Assembly (NCBI RefSeq): GCF_016862935.1
Contig: NZ_BONX01000068.1
Span: forward strand, 1-36,364
Direction of reading: 5' to 3'
DNA from: Plantactinospora mayteni
Lineage (GTDB): Bacteria; Actinomycetota; Actinomycetes; Mycobacteriales; Micromonosporaceae
Length of the DNA: 36,364 bases
Under the pieces are notes generated by a model that worked only from the letters and a program-made list of their open reading frames with translations, was not told the origin of the DNA and did no database searches. Positions 1-8,283 of the stretch are shown piece after piece. Position numbers and translations under genes: made by a program. Every line of letters starts with the position of its first letter. Positions within the stretch are counted from its first letter, which is position 1.

Positions 1-114
1 CCCGGGTGGCGGTCACAGAACGAGTGGCGGTCGCGGCGGGTGTGGCCGGCGCCTCGCGGCCGGTCGTCGCATCGGGTGGGCCGGCCGGAACGGTGTGCCG
101 GCGGCGGTGGGCCG

Positions 115-915
115 TCACACCGTCACCAGGTCCTTGAGGTCCTCGTAGCGGGCGTCGCCGATGCCGCTGACCTGGCGCAGGTCGGCCACCGAACGGAATC
201 CGCCGTGCTCCTCCCGGTGCGCCACGATGCGCTGGGCGAGCACCGGCCCGACCCCAGGCAGGGCGTCGAGTTGCGCCACGGTGGCGGTGTTGAGGTTGAC
301 CTTCGCGCCAGCCGGCTGGAGGCCACCGGCTCCGGCAGGCGCCCCGGGCGGGCCGGCGCCGGCCGGAGCGGCCCCGGGTGGCGGGGTCACCCCGACCAGG
401 ATCAGTTCGCCGTCGGTCACCTTGCGGGCGAGGTTGAGCAGCGCCACGTCGACACCGGGCAGCGCGCCACCGGCGGATTCGATGGCGTCGGCGACCCGGG
501 CACCGGCGGGCAGGCGTACCAGGCCGGGGCGGCGTACCTTGCCGGCCACCGCGACCACCACCTCGGCGGCGCCGACCGAGGAGCCGGGAGCCGACGGTGT
601 CGACGCGAACGCGGGTGCCGAGGACGGCGGGGCCGCGACCGGCTCGGTCCGGGGCCGGGACAGCCAGGCCCAGCCGGCCGCTCCGAGCACCACCACCACC
701 GCCACCACGGCAAGAGCCTTGACCCCGCGCCGCCCGGGGTCGAAGGCGCCCGGACCAGCCAGCCGAGCCGGCTCCGCCGACGGGTCCGGCGACGGGTCGG
801 GTCCGGTGCCGGCGGGAACGGGGGCGGCGGGCAACCGCTCCGCCGCCGGGGCGGCCCGCCCGCCGAGCAGCCGGGAGAGCCGTTGCCGCACCAGGGTTTC
901 GTCGTCGTCGGACAC
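115..915 (-). CDS. comEA: ComEA-family DNA-binding protein
   Basis: Membrane-anchored DNA receptor family of the competence apparatus; in actinomycetes a DNA-uptake role is not proven. With the GTG at 915 the protein has 266 residues: a short cytoplasmic, Pro/Ala-rich start, one membrane segment at about 66-85, a Pro/Ser/Ala linker, an SLBB domain at about 118-175 (VVVAVAGKVRRPG) and a paired helix-hairpin-helix DNA-binding domain at about 205-266 (VNLNTATVAQLDALPGVGP). The open frame runs on to an ATG-like start at 1011, but that stretch reads through two DnaA boxes and does not look like protein, so I chose 915, although no clear ribosome site precedes it. A comEC gene would be expected beyond base 1; only a few bases could belong to it. 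The family call is sure, the start is not. Confidence 0.9.
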   Translation of the reverse strand: MSDDDETLVRQRLSRLLGGRAAPAAERLPAAPVPAGTGPDPSPDPSAEPARLAGPGAFDPGRRGVKALAVVAVVVVLGAAGWAWLSRPRTEPVAAPPSSAPAFASTPSAPGSSVGAAEVVVAVAGKVRRPGLVRLPAGARVADAIESAGGALPGVDVALLNLARKVTDGELILVGVTPPPGAAPAGAGPPGAPAGAGGLQPAGAKVNLNTATVAQLDALPGVGPVLAQRIVAHREEHGGFRSVADLRQVSGIGDARYEDLKDLVTV

Positions 916-963
916 CCGGCGAAGGTAGGCAACCGACCCAGCGCCGTACCGGCCGTACGCCGC

Positions 964-995
964 CGGTTGTGGACAACCGACGCCACTGTGGACAA
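964..995 (-). promoter_or_regulatory. Pair of DnaA boxes upstream of comEA
   Basis: Two perfect copies of TTGTCCACA on the minus strand at 968-976 and 987-995, 19 bases apart start to start and in the same orientation. This is the preferred DnaA box of high-GC actinomycetes. The first copy also lies inside the palindrome CGGTTGT-GG-ACAACCG (964-979). They sit just upstream of the comEA start, so DnaA could regulate comEA or be titrated here. Binding itself is an inference. Confidence 0.6.
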
Positions 996-1091
996 CGCCC
1001 TGATCAAGCAAGATTGTGCTAGGGACCTACCCGTGGACGCCGGGGTCGCCGGCCGGCCGACCATCCGCCGACCGGCGACCCCGGGGCCGGG

Positions 1092-2342
1092 TCAGTTGGG
1101 GTTGCCGGCGTGGGTCAGGGTCTCCCAGGCGACGAAGAGGTAGTTCGTCCCGGCCGGGCGCTGCCGCTCGGTGAGCTGCTGCGTCCGGGTCATCGCGACG
1201 CCCCGACGGTTGTGCAGGGCGTTGAAGGCCACCTCGGTGACCGGGCCGAGCCCCCGGGTCAGGCTGCCGCCGCAGAGCGTCGACGGGACCGCGTCACCCA
1301 GCTCGTACTTGGCGTGGAAGCCGAGTGCGTGCCGCAACCGGTCCTGGATCTCGGGGTAGATGTCCTGGCCCTGGTGCCGGAGCGTCTCGGCGACGTGCGA
1401 GATGGCCGAGATGCCGTACCCGGTGTGGGTGAAGTCGCGGCAGGTCTCCTGGGAGAGTCCGTCGGAGAAGACCTGCTGGTTGTGCCAGTACGACACGATC
1501 TCGGCCCGGGTGTCGATGCCGCTGCCGACCGGGCCGCGCGGGTACGCCCCGTCGCTGGTCAGGTAGAGGAAGGCCGGCAACCGGTCGCGGAACTTGCCGA
1601 CCGCCCGGTCGTAGACGGCGCGGTCCTCCAGGAAGACCGCGATCCCGAGCGACGCCTCCATCATGCTCAGTTCCCAGTTGCCGTTGCTGGTCGCGTTGCC
1701 GTTGATGATCTCGGGCAGGTAGACGTCGCGCAGCATGGTGCCGAACCGGCTGACGCCGGCCGAGGACCAGCCGCCGTAGGTGTACCGGATGATCTCGGCG
1801 GCCCGGGGCCAGCTCGATCCGGCCCAGGCGGTCTGCAACGGCGCGTTGCTGTTGGTGTGGTCCCGGATCGTCGCCGACCAGGCGTCCATGATCTGGATCG
1901 CCTTCTCCGCGTACCGGCTGTCCTGGGTGACATACCAGGCCAGCGCCAGGCTGTACGCGGCCAGCGCGTCCTGCCGCTCGTCCGTGCAACCGTTGTTGGG
2001 GTTGGAGTACGAGCCGCACTCGACAATCGCCCGGGGCTTCGGGGTACGGGTCAGCGAGGCGAATCCACTGGCCATCATCTGGTCGTAGGCACCCTTCCAG
2101 GGCTGCGCCCCGGCGTTCACCCGACCCCGGACGAAGTCGAGTTGCGGCCGGCTGACCAGTACGCCGGGGTGGGTGAAGGTGGCCGGCGCCGCGATCCGCA
2201 CCTCGGTACTGAGCGGACCGGCCGACGCGGTGGCCGGTGCGGCGGCGCCGGGACCGGCGTACGGGACGGTCGCGGCGGTCAACAGCAACAGTCCGGCGGC
2301 GAGCAGTCGGGGTGTTCTGGGGCGGGGACGGGATCTGGACAC
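1092..2342 (-). CDS. Secreted alginate-lyase-family polysaccharide lyase
   Basis: Predicted secreted enzyme of the alginate lyase superfamily (all-alpha barrel lyases, PF05426 type) that cleaves uronic-acid polysaccharides by beta-elimination; the true substrate cannot be read from sequence. The 416-residue product starts with a classic signal peptide (basic start, hydrophobic stretch at about 12-30, then Ala-rich cleavage region). Family features are the early FVRGRVNAGAQPWKGAYD segment, the NGNWELSMMEAS segment with the conserved Asn-Trp, and the later DFTHTGYGISAISHVAET segment with the His and Tyr expected in the cleft. The GTG start has a strong GGAGGAG site. It interrupts an otherwise conserved core order (comEA, degV) and is the one clearly accessory gene there. 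It has its own AT-rich upstream region and is probably regulated separately. Confidence 0.82.
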   Translation of the reverse strand: MSRSRPRPRTPRLLAAGLLLLTAATVPYAGPGAAAPATASAGPLSTEVRIAAPATFTHPGVLVSRPQLDFVRGRVNAGAQPWKGAYDQMMASGFASLTRTPKPRAIVECGSYSNPNNGCTDERQDALAAYSLALAWYVTQDSRYAEKAIQIMDAWSATIRDHTNSNAPLQTAWAGSSWPRAAEIIRYTYGGWSSAGVSRFGTMLRDVYLPEIINGNATSNGNWELSMMEASLGIAVFLEDRAVYDRAVGKFRDRLPAFLYLTSDGAYPRGPVGSGIDTRAEIVSYWHNQQVFSDGLSQETCRDFTHTGYGISAISHVAETLRHQGQDIYPEIQDRLRHALGFHAKYELGDAVPSTLCGGSLTRGLGPVTEVAFNALHNRRGVAMTRTQQLTERQRPAGTNYLFVAWETLTHAGNPN

Positions 2343-2392
2343 GCGCTCCTCCAGCTCGCGGGCCCGTCGGTGGGGTGACGGGCAACCACACT

Positions 2393-2420
2393 CTTAGGAA
2401 GGTTTACTGTCCAATAGCAC
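2393..2420 (-). promoter_or_regulatory. AT-rich promoter/operator candidate of the lyase gene
   Basis: About 50-80 bases upstream of the lyase start lies an AT-rich island (TTAGGAAGGTTTACTGTCC on the plus strand from 2394) in otherwise very GC-rich DNA. TTGGAC on the minus strand could be a -35 box. A sugar-responsive repressor site is possible, but no clean palindrome is visible. The rest of the 219-base gap to degV holds no gene; just downstream of degV it has two copies of GGTAACG on the minus strand about 23 bases apart, with no known meaning. Confidence 0.3.
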
Positions 2421-2561
2421 ACCATTCAGATCGACCCCGGTCAACGCCTACCGGGAAAGAAGCCGCCTTCCGCCAGCTCCGCCGGAACGCGTCGACCTGC
2501 CCGCCGGAACCGCCCAAAGCGATAAACCGGGGGCGTTACCACAGACAAGCCGGGACGTTAC

Positions 2562-3407
2562 CTACAGGCGGTGCACCACGACGCAGACCAGTCCGGGCCC
2601 GGCGTGCGTGGCGATCACCGCGCCGGCCTCCGTCACGTACGTGGCGCGCAGCCGCTCACCGAGACGCGAGCGCAGCTTCTCGGCCAGGTCGGCCGCCCGA
2701 CCGGGTACGGCGAGATGGTGCAGCGCCACCTCGACCTCGCCGGTACCGGCCGCCTCCACAGCGAGGTCGACCAGCCGGGACAGCCCTCGTCCGGCGGTGC
2801 GGACCCGGTCCCGCAGCAGGATGCCGCCATCCGCCACGTGCAGGATCGGCTTGACCGACAGGGCGGTGCCGAGCAGCGCCTCGGCGGCGTTGATCCGGCC
2901 ACCGCGCCGGAGGAACTCCAGGGTGTCGACATAGAAGAAGGTGCTGGTCCGGGCGATGACGTCCAGCGCCGCCCGGCGTACCTCGGTCAGGCCCGCACCC
3001 CGGGCGGCGGCCTCAGCGGCGGCGAGCGCCGGGAAGCCGAGACCCATCCCGGTCGACCGGGCGTCGACCACGCTGACCCGGGGACCCACCTCGGCGGCGG
3101 CCAGCCGGGCCGCCTCCACCGTGCCGGAGAGCTCGGCCGACAGGTGTACCGAGACGACGCCGTCGGCCCCGTCGGCCAGCAACCGGCGGTACGTCCCGAC
3201 GAACTCCTCCGGTGCCGGCCGGGACGTGCTCATCGCGAACCGTCGGGCGGTCAACGCCTGGGCCGCGTCCGCCGGCCCTACGTCGATGCCCTCCCGCCCC
3301 GGCGTCCCGTCGAGGACGACGATCAGCGGCACCACGGTGAGCGGGTGCCGGTCGGCCAGTTCGGCCGGCAGGTAGGCGGTGGAGTCGGTGACGACCGCGA
3401 CAGGCAT
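2562..3407 (-). CDS. DegV family fatty-acid-binding protein
   Basis: DegV proteins bind a fatty acid between two alpha/beta domains; in some bacteria (FakB) they deliver it to the FakA kinase. The 281-residue length is normal. The start MPVAVVTDSTAYLPAE is the family signature with the DST(A) loop that holds the carboxylate, followed by FAMSTSRPAPEEF (the TSxP loop), VSVVDARSTGMGLG, and a C-terminal domain from about residue 165 with the GGRI motif (RRGGRINAAEALLG). A DegV gene lies in the same neighbourhood in mycobacteria. No FakA-type kinase gene is present in the window, so its partner is unknown. Start ATG at 3407. Confidence 0.93.
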   Translation of the reverse strand: MPVAVVTDSTAYLPAELADRHPLTVVPLIVVLDGTPGREGIDVGPADAAQALTARRFAMSTSRPAPEEFVGTYRRLLADGADGVVSVHLSAELSGTVEAARLAAAEVGPRVSVVDARSTGMGLGFPALAAAEAAARGAGLTEVRRAALDVIARTSTFFYVDTLEFLRRGGRINAAEALLGTALSVKPILHVADGGILLRDRVRTAGRGLSRLVDLAVEAAGTGEVEVALHHLAVPGRAADLAEKLRSRLGERLRATYVTEAGAVIATHAGPGLVCVVVHRL

Positions 3408-3482
3408 TCCGGCACGTTAGCCGATCCCCGCCCCCGGGACGACCGGCCGACCACCGAATGGCAGGCCGAACTGGAGCGCGGG

Positions 3483-4112
3483 TCAGACGGCCGTCGCTGC
3501 CGGGCCCTGGGCGACCAGGCCGACGTTGTGCCCGCGCAACTGCCAGCCGCGTACCTCGTCGTGCCGCAACTCGGTCCAGTGGCAGTTGTTCAGCGAGCCG
3601 ACCGAGCGCAGCACCGTCGAGTCCCAGCCGAGCAGGTAGCCGCAGCCCTGCCGGGCGCCGCCGCCGTGCGTGGCGATCACGATCGTGCCGCCCGGTACGG
3701 CGTCGGCGGCGTCCTGCAACGCCGTGCCGACCCGCTTGCCGAGGTCGTCGAGGCTCTCCACCTCGCTGCCCGGATCCGGGTCACCGGTGCGCCAGCGGGC
3801 GTACTCGGCGGGGAAGCGCTGCGCCACCTCGGTCATCAGCAGCCCCTGCCACTGCCCGTAGAACCGCTCCCGGAGCCGGGCGTCGGTACGGATCGGCAGG
3901 CCGGTCAGCGCCGCCAGCGCGGCAGCGGTGTCGGCCGCCCGGCGCAGGTCGCTGGCGACGATCGCGTCCGGACGCAGCGCGGAGATCAGCGGTGCTGCCT
4001 CGGCGGCCTGCTCGCGGCCGAGGTCGTTCAGCGATATGTCGAGCTGCCCCTGCACCCGGTTGGCGGCGTTCCAGTCGGTGTTGCCGTGCCGCCAGACGAT
4101 CAGCCGGGTCAT
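3483..4112 (-). CDS. gpgP: Histidine phosphatase, likely glucosyl-3-phosphoglycerate phosphatase
   Basis: Member of the phosphoglycerate-mutase-like histidine phosphatases. The 209-residue product begins MTRLIVWRHGNTDWN, with the phosphohistidine RHG at residues 8-10, then ASDLRRAADTAAAL (second Arg), a Glu-containing LRERFYGQWQG loop and the second catalytic His in VIATHGGGAR. In M. tuberculosis the gene in this position, directly after rsfS and nadD, is gpgP (Rv2419c), which dephosphorylates glucosyl-3-phosphoglycerate in methylglucose polysaccharide synthesis. The specific function is therefore inferred from gene order. I chose ATG 4112: it overlaps the rsfS stop by four bases (ATGA), which suggests translational coupling; the longer open frame adds only low-complexity residues. 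The fold is certain, the substrate less so. Confidence 0.88.
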   Translation of the reverse strand: MTRLIVWRHGNTDWNAANRVQGQLDISLNDLGREQAAEAAPLISALRPDAIVASDLRRAADTAAALAALTGLPIRTDARLRERFYGQWQGLLMTEVAQRFPAEYARWRTGDPDPGSEVESLDDLGKRVGTALQDAADAVPGGTIVIATHGGGARQGCGYLLGWDSTVLRSVGSLNNCHWTELRHDEVRGWQLRGHNVGLVAQGPAATAV

Positions 4113-4510
4113 TCGGCGATGCCCGCCTCGGCCTCCACCAGGTCCCGGTCGACGAACGGGATCGTCGGGCAGTCCTTCCACAGCCGGTCGAGCGCGTAGA
4201 ACTCGCGCTCCTCGGTGTGCTGGACGTGCACCACCAGGTCGACGTAGTCGAGCAGCACCCAGCGGCCCGCCCGCTCGCCCTCGCGGCGGACCGGCTTGGC
4301 CTTCTCCGGCAGACTGGCCAGCGCCTCTTCGATCGCGTCCACGATCGCGGTCACCTGCCGCTCGTTGGGCGCGGAGGCGAGCAGGAACGCGTCGGTGATC
4401 ACGAGCTGGTCCGCCACGTCGATGATGACGATGTCCTGCGCCTTCTTGTCGGCGGCGGCCTGCGCGGCGGCCGTTGCCAGCTCACGGGCGCGGTCGGAAG
4501 CTGTCACCAT
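4109..4510 (-). CDS. rsfS: Ribosome silencing factor RsfS
   Basis: RsfS (RsfA/Iojap family) binds ribosomal protein L14 and blocks joining of the 30S and 50S subunits when nutrients are short. The 133-residue length is typical. Conserved segments are DIVIIDVADQLVITDAFLLASA, the NERQVTAIVDAIEEAL helix, RWVLLDYVDLVVHVQ and FYALDRLWKDCP. The ribosome site AGGAG lies only one base before ATG 4510, so translation may really start at the next codon, GTG 4507. It is the middle gene of nadD-rsfS-gpgP, a conserved actinobacterial order, and its stop overlaps the start of gpgP. Confidence 0.95.
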   Translation of the reverse strand: MVTASDRARELATAAAQAAADKKAQDIVIIDVADQLVITDAFLLASAPNERQVTAIVDAIEEALASLPEKAKPVRREGERAGRWVLLDYVDLVVHVQHTEEREFYALDRLWKDCPTIPFVDRDLVEAEAGIAE

Positions 4511-4606
4511 TCTCCTTCGATCAACCGTCGGACCCTCCTAGCCTCTCACACGGTGGCACGGTACGGCCCGTCGGTTAACGAACGATGAGCATGAAACCGG
4601 GCGGAA

Positions 4607-5203
4607 TCACTCCCGGTAGAGCCGCCGTTTGGCGATGTACTGCACCACACCGTCGGGGACGAGATACCAGAGTGGCCCACCGGCGGCGACCCGGGCGCGG
4701 CAGTCGGTCGAGGAGATGGCCATCGCCGGCACCTCGACCAGGCTGACCGTGTCGGCCGGCAGGTGCGCGTCGGAGAGGACGAAACCGGGCCGGGTGACCC
4801 CGATGAAATGGGCCAACTCGAACATCTGGTCGAGATCCTTCCAGGAGAGGATCTTCTCCAGCGCGTCGGCACCGGTGATGAAGAAGAGCTGCACCTTCGG
4901 GCCGTACTCCGAGTGCAGGTCGCGCAGCGTGTCGACGGTGTAGGTCGGGCCGCCCCGGTCGATGTCGGCCCGGCTCACCTGGAACCGCGGGTTCGAGGCC
5001 GTCGCGATCACGGTCATCAGATAGCGGTCCTCGGCCGAGCTGACCGGCTCGTCGGCCTTCTGCCACGGCTGGCCGGTCGGCACGAAGACCACCTCGTCCA
5101 ACTCGAACCGGTCGGCCACCTCGCTCGCGGCCACGAGGTGCCCGTGGTGGATCGGGTCGAAAGTGCCCCCCATGATCCCTATCCGCCGGATGTCTGCCTC
5201 CAC
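4607..5203 (-). CDS. nadD: Nicotinate-nucleotide adenylyltransferase
   Basis: NadD transfers AMP from ATP to nicotinate mononucleotide, giving deamido-NAD in NAD synthesis. The nucleotidyltransferase signature [11 protein letters not shown] is at residues 12-22 of the product from GTG 5203 (198 residues). Later come VPTGQPWQK, the [13 protein letters not shown] helix, [22 protein letters not shown] and the C-terminal [11 protein letters not shown], which matches the ISSTxIR motif. An ATG-like start at 5260 would add 19 residues of unlikely sequence that runs into a valS-like DNA fragment (5267-5303), so I prefer 5203. The 96 bases between nadD and rsfS could carry a separate rsfS promoter. 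NadD is essential in most bacteria. Confidence 0.93.
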   Translation of the reverse strand: MEADIRRIGIMGGTFDPIHHGHLVAASEVADRFELDEVVFVPTGQPWQKADEPVSSAEDRYLMTVIATASNPRFQVSRADIDRGGPTYTVDTLRDLHSEYGPKVQLFFITGADALEKILSWKDLDQMFELAHFIGVTRPGFVLSDAHLPADTVSLVEVPAMAISSTDCRARVAAGGPLWYLVPDGVVQYIAKRRLYRE

Positions 5204-5266
5204 GACTTGATCGTAGGCCGGCCGCGCCGCCCGTTCCGGCGACCATGAGCCAGATCGCACTTTCCG

Positions 5267-5303
5267 GGTCGCGCACCATACAGTGCAGCGCGATCACGTC
5301 GAC
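5267..5303. repeat. 36-base near copy of a valS segment
   Basis: This stretch matches 33891-33927 inside valS at 34 of 36 positions, with exact runs of 13 and 20 bases in the same register. On the minus strand it reads [12 protein letters not shown] against [12 protein letters not shown] of ValRS, just before the KMSKS loop. Similarity stops at both edges. It lies in the gap between pepN and nadD, which otherwise shows no gene. Confidence 0.6.
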
Positions 5304-5394
5304 CGCCCCGAGACGGCGGGCCGGCAAGCAGGGCCGGTCGACAGGGCCGCCGGGCGGAGGCCGTCGGGCGGGGCGTCGGCGGGAGCGGTGCTGT

Positions 5395-7917
5395 TCAGCG
5401 CCGTGCGGCGAGCGCCCGGCGCAGGTCGTCGTCCTCGTCGACGACCACCCGGCGCAGTCCGGGCGGCAGGTCGTCCCGGGCGAGCAGCGCCGCCGCCAGC
5501 TCCCGGGTCCGCGCGGCGACGGCGTAACGCGGATAGGCCAGCCCGGCCACCCGGTCGGCCACCCAGGGGGTACGCCGCCGCGCCGCCGCCGGCATCTCGG
5601 CGAAGTACCGCTCCACATAGGAGTCGGTCGGTCCGGCCTGCTCCGGCTGCCAGAACCCGCGCGCGGTCGCCTCCAGCAGCCGGTTCGACAGACCCGTCTC
5701 CCCGACGAGCAGTTGCCAGGCGTGCTCCTTGGCGGTCGGATCCGGCAGCGCCGCCCGGCAGGTCGCGGCCCACTCCGCCCCGCTGGCACTGCGGTCCGTG
5801 GCCTGCTCGGCGGCGATCTCCGGCTCACCCACGGCGCCGAGTACGGCCAGCCGGCGCACTATCGCCCAGCGCAGCTCGGCGTCGACCGCCAGCCCGTCGG
5901 GCACATCCTTGCCGGCCAGCCACCCGGTCAGCCGGGCGGTGTCGGCGGTCGCGGAGATCCACCCGCGCACCGCGACGAGCTGGCCCGAGCCGCCTGCCGG
6001 CGCCGCCGCGAGCAGCCGGGCACAGGCCCCGGCGAGCTGCTCCAGCGCGGCCGGCCGGACCTCCGGGGCCAGATAGCGGTCGAGCAGGTTGCGGGCCCGG
6101 GTCAGCACGTCCTGCACCACGACCACCTCGGTCTCGGCCGGCAGGGCGGCCACCACCAGCGCCACCAGGTCGGCGACCGGCCGTTCCCCGTCGGTCACCG
6201 CGTCCAGCGCCTCCGCCCAGAGCAGCGCCCGGGCCAGCGGGTCGGCCAGTTCGGGCAGCGCCGCCGGCACCGCGGCGACCGAGGCGGCGTCGAGGCGTAC
6301 CTTGGCGAAGGTCAGGTCGCCGTCGTTGGGCAGCAGCAGCCGGGCCGCCGGCTGACCGGTCAGCCCGTCGAGCACGGTACGACCACCGTCCACCGCCGGG
6401 TCGAGGTCCACCTCGATCCGGTGCCGCAACCGCAGCGCGGTCTCCCCACCGGCCGGATCGGGATCGTAGAGCCCGACACCGATCCGGTGCGGGCGCAGCA
6501 CCGGATACTCCGGCGGGGCGCTCTGCACCAGGGCGACCTCGGCGTAGTGCCCGTCGTCGCGCAGCCGTACCTCGGTGCGCAGGGTGTTGAGCTGCGGCTG
6601 GCGCAGCCACACCGCCGCCCAGCCGGTCAGGTCCCGCCCGCTGCTGCTGCCGAGGGCCGCGAGCAGGTCGGCGAGGGTGGCGTTGCCGAACCGGTGCGCG
6701 GCGAAGTATTCCCGCAGCCCGGCCAGGAACGCGTCGTCGCCGAGCCATGCGACGAGCTGGCGGAGTACCGAGGCGCCCTTGGCGTACGAGATGCCGTCGA
6801 GGTTGGAGAGCGCCTCGGCGGCGTCGACCACCTCGGTCGGCGCGACCGGATGGGTGGAGGGCCGCTGGTCCGCGGCGTACCCCCAGGCTTTGCGGCGCAG
6901 CGCGAAGGTGGTCCACGCCCGGTCGAACCGGGTCGCTTCGGCGGCGACCCGGGTGCCGAAGTACTCGGCGAACGACTCGTTCAGCCACAGGTCGTCCCAC
7001 CAGCGCAGGGTGACCAGGTCGCCGAACCACATGTGCGACATCTCGTGCGCGATGACGTTCGCCCGGTACTCACGCTCGCCGTCGGTCACCGCCGACCGGG
7101 GCAGGAACTCGTCCCGGAAGGTGACCAGGCCGGGATTCTCCATCGCACCCATGTTGAACTCCGGCACGAACGCCTGGTCGTACTTGTCGAACGGGTAGCG
7201 CACCCCGAAGAGCCGGTGCAGCCGGTCCAGGCACTGCCGGGTGATGGTGAGGATCTCCTCCGCGTCCCGGTCGAGATGCTCGGTGAGCGAACGCCGGCAG
7301 TAGAGGCCGAGCGGGATCCCGTCGTGCTCGGCCCGGCGCACCGCGTACGGCCCGGCGACCACTGTCACGAAGTAGGTGGCCAGCGGCGGGGTCGGGGCGA
7401 ACACCCACCGACCGGCAACCGGCCCGGTGGCGAGTTGCCCGTTGCCGGCCACGATCCAGTCCTGCGGCGCGACGACCGTCAGGGTCACCGGCGCCTTCAG
7501 GTCGGGCTGGTCGAAGCAGGCGAAGATCCGCTGGGCGGAGTCCATCCCGGACATCGCGTAGAGATAGGTCTCGCCGTCGGCCGGGTCGACGAACCGGTGC
7601 AGCCCCTCCCCGCTGTTCGAGTACGCCATCTCCGCCTCGACCACCAGCGTGTTGTCGGCGGCCAGCCCGGTCAGCGGGAGCTGGTTGTCGGCCAACGCGG
7701 CCGGGTCCAGTTCCGCGCCGTTCAGGCGTACCCCGAGCAGTCGGGCCGGCCTGACCTCGACGAACGTGCCAGCCCCCGGCGTGGCCGCGCGGAACCGGAC
7801 CGTGGTGGTCGACCGGAAGCGCTCCGGTCCCCCGGTCAGATCCAGTTCGATGTCGTACGACTCGACGGTGAGCAGGGCGGCGCGTTCCACCGCCGCTACC
7901 CGGGTCAGGCTCGGCAT
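5395..7917 (-). CDS. pepN: Aminopeptidase N (M1 family)
   Basis: Zinc metallo-aminopeptidase that removes N-terminal residues from peptides in the cytoplasm. The product from ATG 7917 has 840 residues, normal for actinobacterial PepN. The substrate-anchoring GAMEN motif is at 257-261 and the zinc site HEMSH at 291-295 with the third ligand Glu314 (NESFAEYFG), exactly the HExxH-18-E pattern. A large C-terminal helical ERAP1-like domain follows. ATG 7917 was chosen because AGGA precedes it by a good distance and MPSLTRVAAVERAALLTV is a typical family start; the open frame continues upstream with low-complexity residues that overlap the divergent DUF397 gene. No signal peptide is present. It is transcribed away from the DUF397 gene from a shared gap of about 70 bases. 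Confidence 0.95.
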   Translation of the reverse strand: MPSLTRVAAVERAALLTVESYDIELDLTGGPERFRSTTTVRFRAATPGAGTFVEVRPARLLGVRLNGAELDPAALADNQLPLTGLAADNTLVVEAEMAYSNSGEGLHRFVDPADGETYLYAMSGMDSAQRIFACFDQPDLKAPVTLTVVAPQDWIVAGNGQLATGPVAGRWVFAPTPPLATYFVTVVAGPYAVRRAEHDGIPLGLYCRRSLTEHLDRDAEEILTITRQCLDRLHRLFGVRYPFDKYDQAFVPEFNMGAMENPGLVTFRDEFLPRSAVTDGEREYRANVIAHEMSHMWFGDLVTLRWWDDLWLNESFAEYFGTRVAAEATRFDRAWTTFALRRKAWGYAADQRPSTHPVAPTEVVDAAEALSNLDGISYAKGASVLRQLVAWLGDDAFLAGLREYFAAHRFGNATLADLLAALGSSSGRDLTGWAAVWLRQPQLNTLRTEVRLRDDGHYAEVALVQSAPPEYPVLRPHRIGVGLYDPDPAGGETALRLRHRIEVDLDPAVDGGRTVLDGLTGQPAARLLLPNDGDLTFAKVRLDAASVAAVPAALPELADPLARALLWAEALDAVTDGERPVADLVALVVAALPAETEVVVVQDVLTRARNLLDRYLAPEVRPAALEQLAGACARLLAAAPAGGSGQLVAVRGWISATADTARLTGWLAGKDVPDGLAVDAELRWAIVRRLAVLGAVGEPEIAAEQATDRSASGAEWAATCRAALPDPTAKEHAWQLLVGETGLSNRLLEATARGFWQPEQAGPTDSYVERYFAEMPAAARRRTPWVADRVAGLAYPRYAVAARTRELAAALLARDDLPPGLRRVVVDEDDDLRRALAARR

Positions 7918-7987
7918 CCGCTTATCCTGCACGATGGGTCCGTGGACGGCTCGGTCCCGGGCAGATTCACCTATGGAGGAACCGACG

Positions 7988-8206
7988 ATGGCGCAGCACC
8001 CCAAGGGCGATTTCGACCTGTCGCGCGCCGTGTGGCAGCGTGCCGAGGGCGACGACTCCGAGGGCGCGGTCGAGATCGCGTTCGTCGACGATCTGATCGG
8101 CATGCGCAACTCCGCCGAACCGGACGGTCCGGTGCTGGTCTTCACCCAGGCCGAGTGGGACGCCTTCGTGGCCGGCGCCCAGGACGGCGAGTTCGACCTC
8201 GACTAG
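7988..8206 (+). CDS. DUF397 domain protein
   Basis: A 72-residue protein of the DUF397 family, abundant in filamentous actinomycetes. The core EGAVEIAFVDDLIGMRNSAEPDGP then VLVFTQAEWDAFVAG is characteristic: a central VxVAF-type strand, a DS/NSxxPDGP turn and a closing FTxxEWxAF helix. These genes often stand next to WhiJ-like helix-turn-helix regulators in antitoxin-like or developmental pairs; here no such regulator lies beside it, so it is an orphan copy. ATG 7988 has a strong GGAGGA site. The Cys usually seen in the NGNCVEVA segment is absent (EGAVEIA). A hairpin with arms GGTGGCAAT/ATTGCCGCC (8242-8262) follows the gene and may end its transcript. Confidence 0.85.
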   Translation: MAQHPKGDFDLSRAVWQRAEGDDSEGAVEIAFVDDLIGMRNSAEPDGPVLVFTQAEWDAFVAGAQDGEFDLD

Positions 8207-8241
8207 AGATGTACCCGGGCGGCGGGCCCGGCGGCGGGGGC

Positions 8242-8283
8242 GGTGGCAATTCGATTGCCGCCCGACCGACCGGGCCCTAGCCT
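8242..8283 (+). promoter_or_regulatory. Promoter of rtcB overlapping a palindrome
   Basis: TTGCCG (8255-8260) and TAGCCT (8278-8283) are separated by 17 bases, a good match to an actinobacterial housekeeping promoter. The -35 box overlaps the inverted repeat GGCAAT-TCG-ATTGCC (8245-8259; arms extend to 8242 and 8262 with one wobble). The repeat could be an operator for rtcB or the terminator of the DUF397 gene; sequence alone cannot decide. The leader to the rtcB start is about 130 bases and holds no obvious gene. Confidence 0.5.

Noticed and set aside
1-114. Possible start of comEC on the minus strand (GTG at 16)
   Set aside because: Only five codons would lie in the window and other frames are equally open; nothing can be supported beyond the usual neighbourhood of comEA.
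916-1011. N-terminal extension of ComEA to 1011
   Set aside because: The extra residues read through the two DnaA boxes and do not resemble a ComEA start.
5245-8280. Long plus-strand open frame opposite pepN
   Set aside because: Antisense to pepN with an intact GAMEN and HExxH site; the product is compositionally biased.
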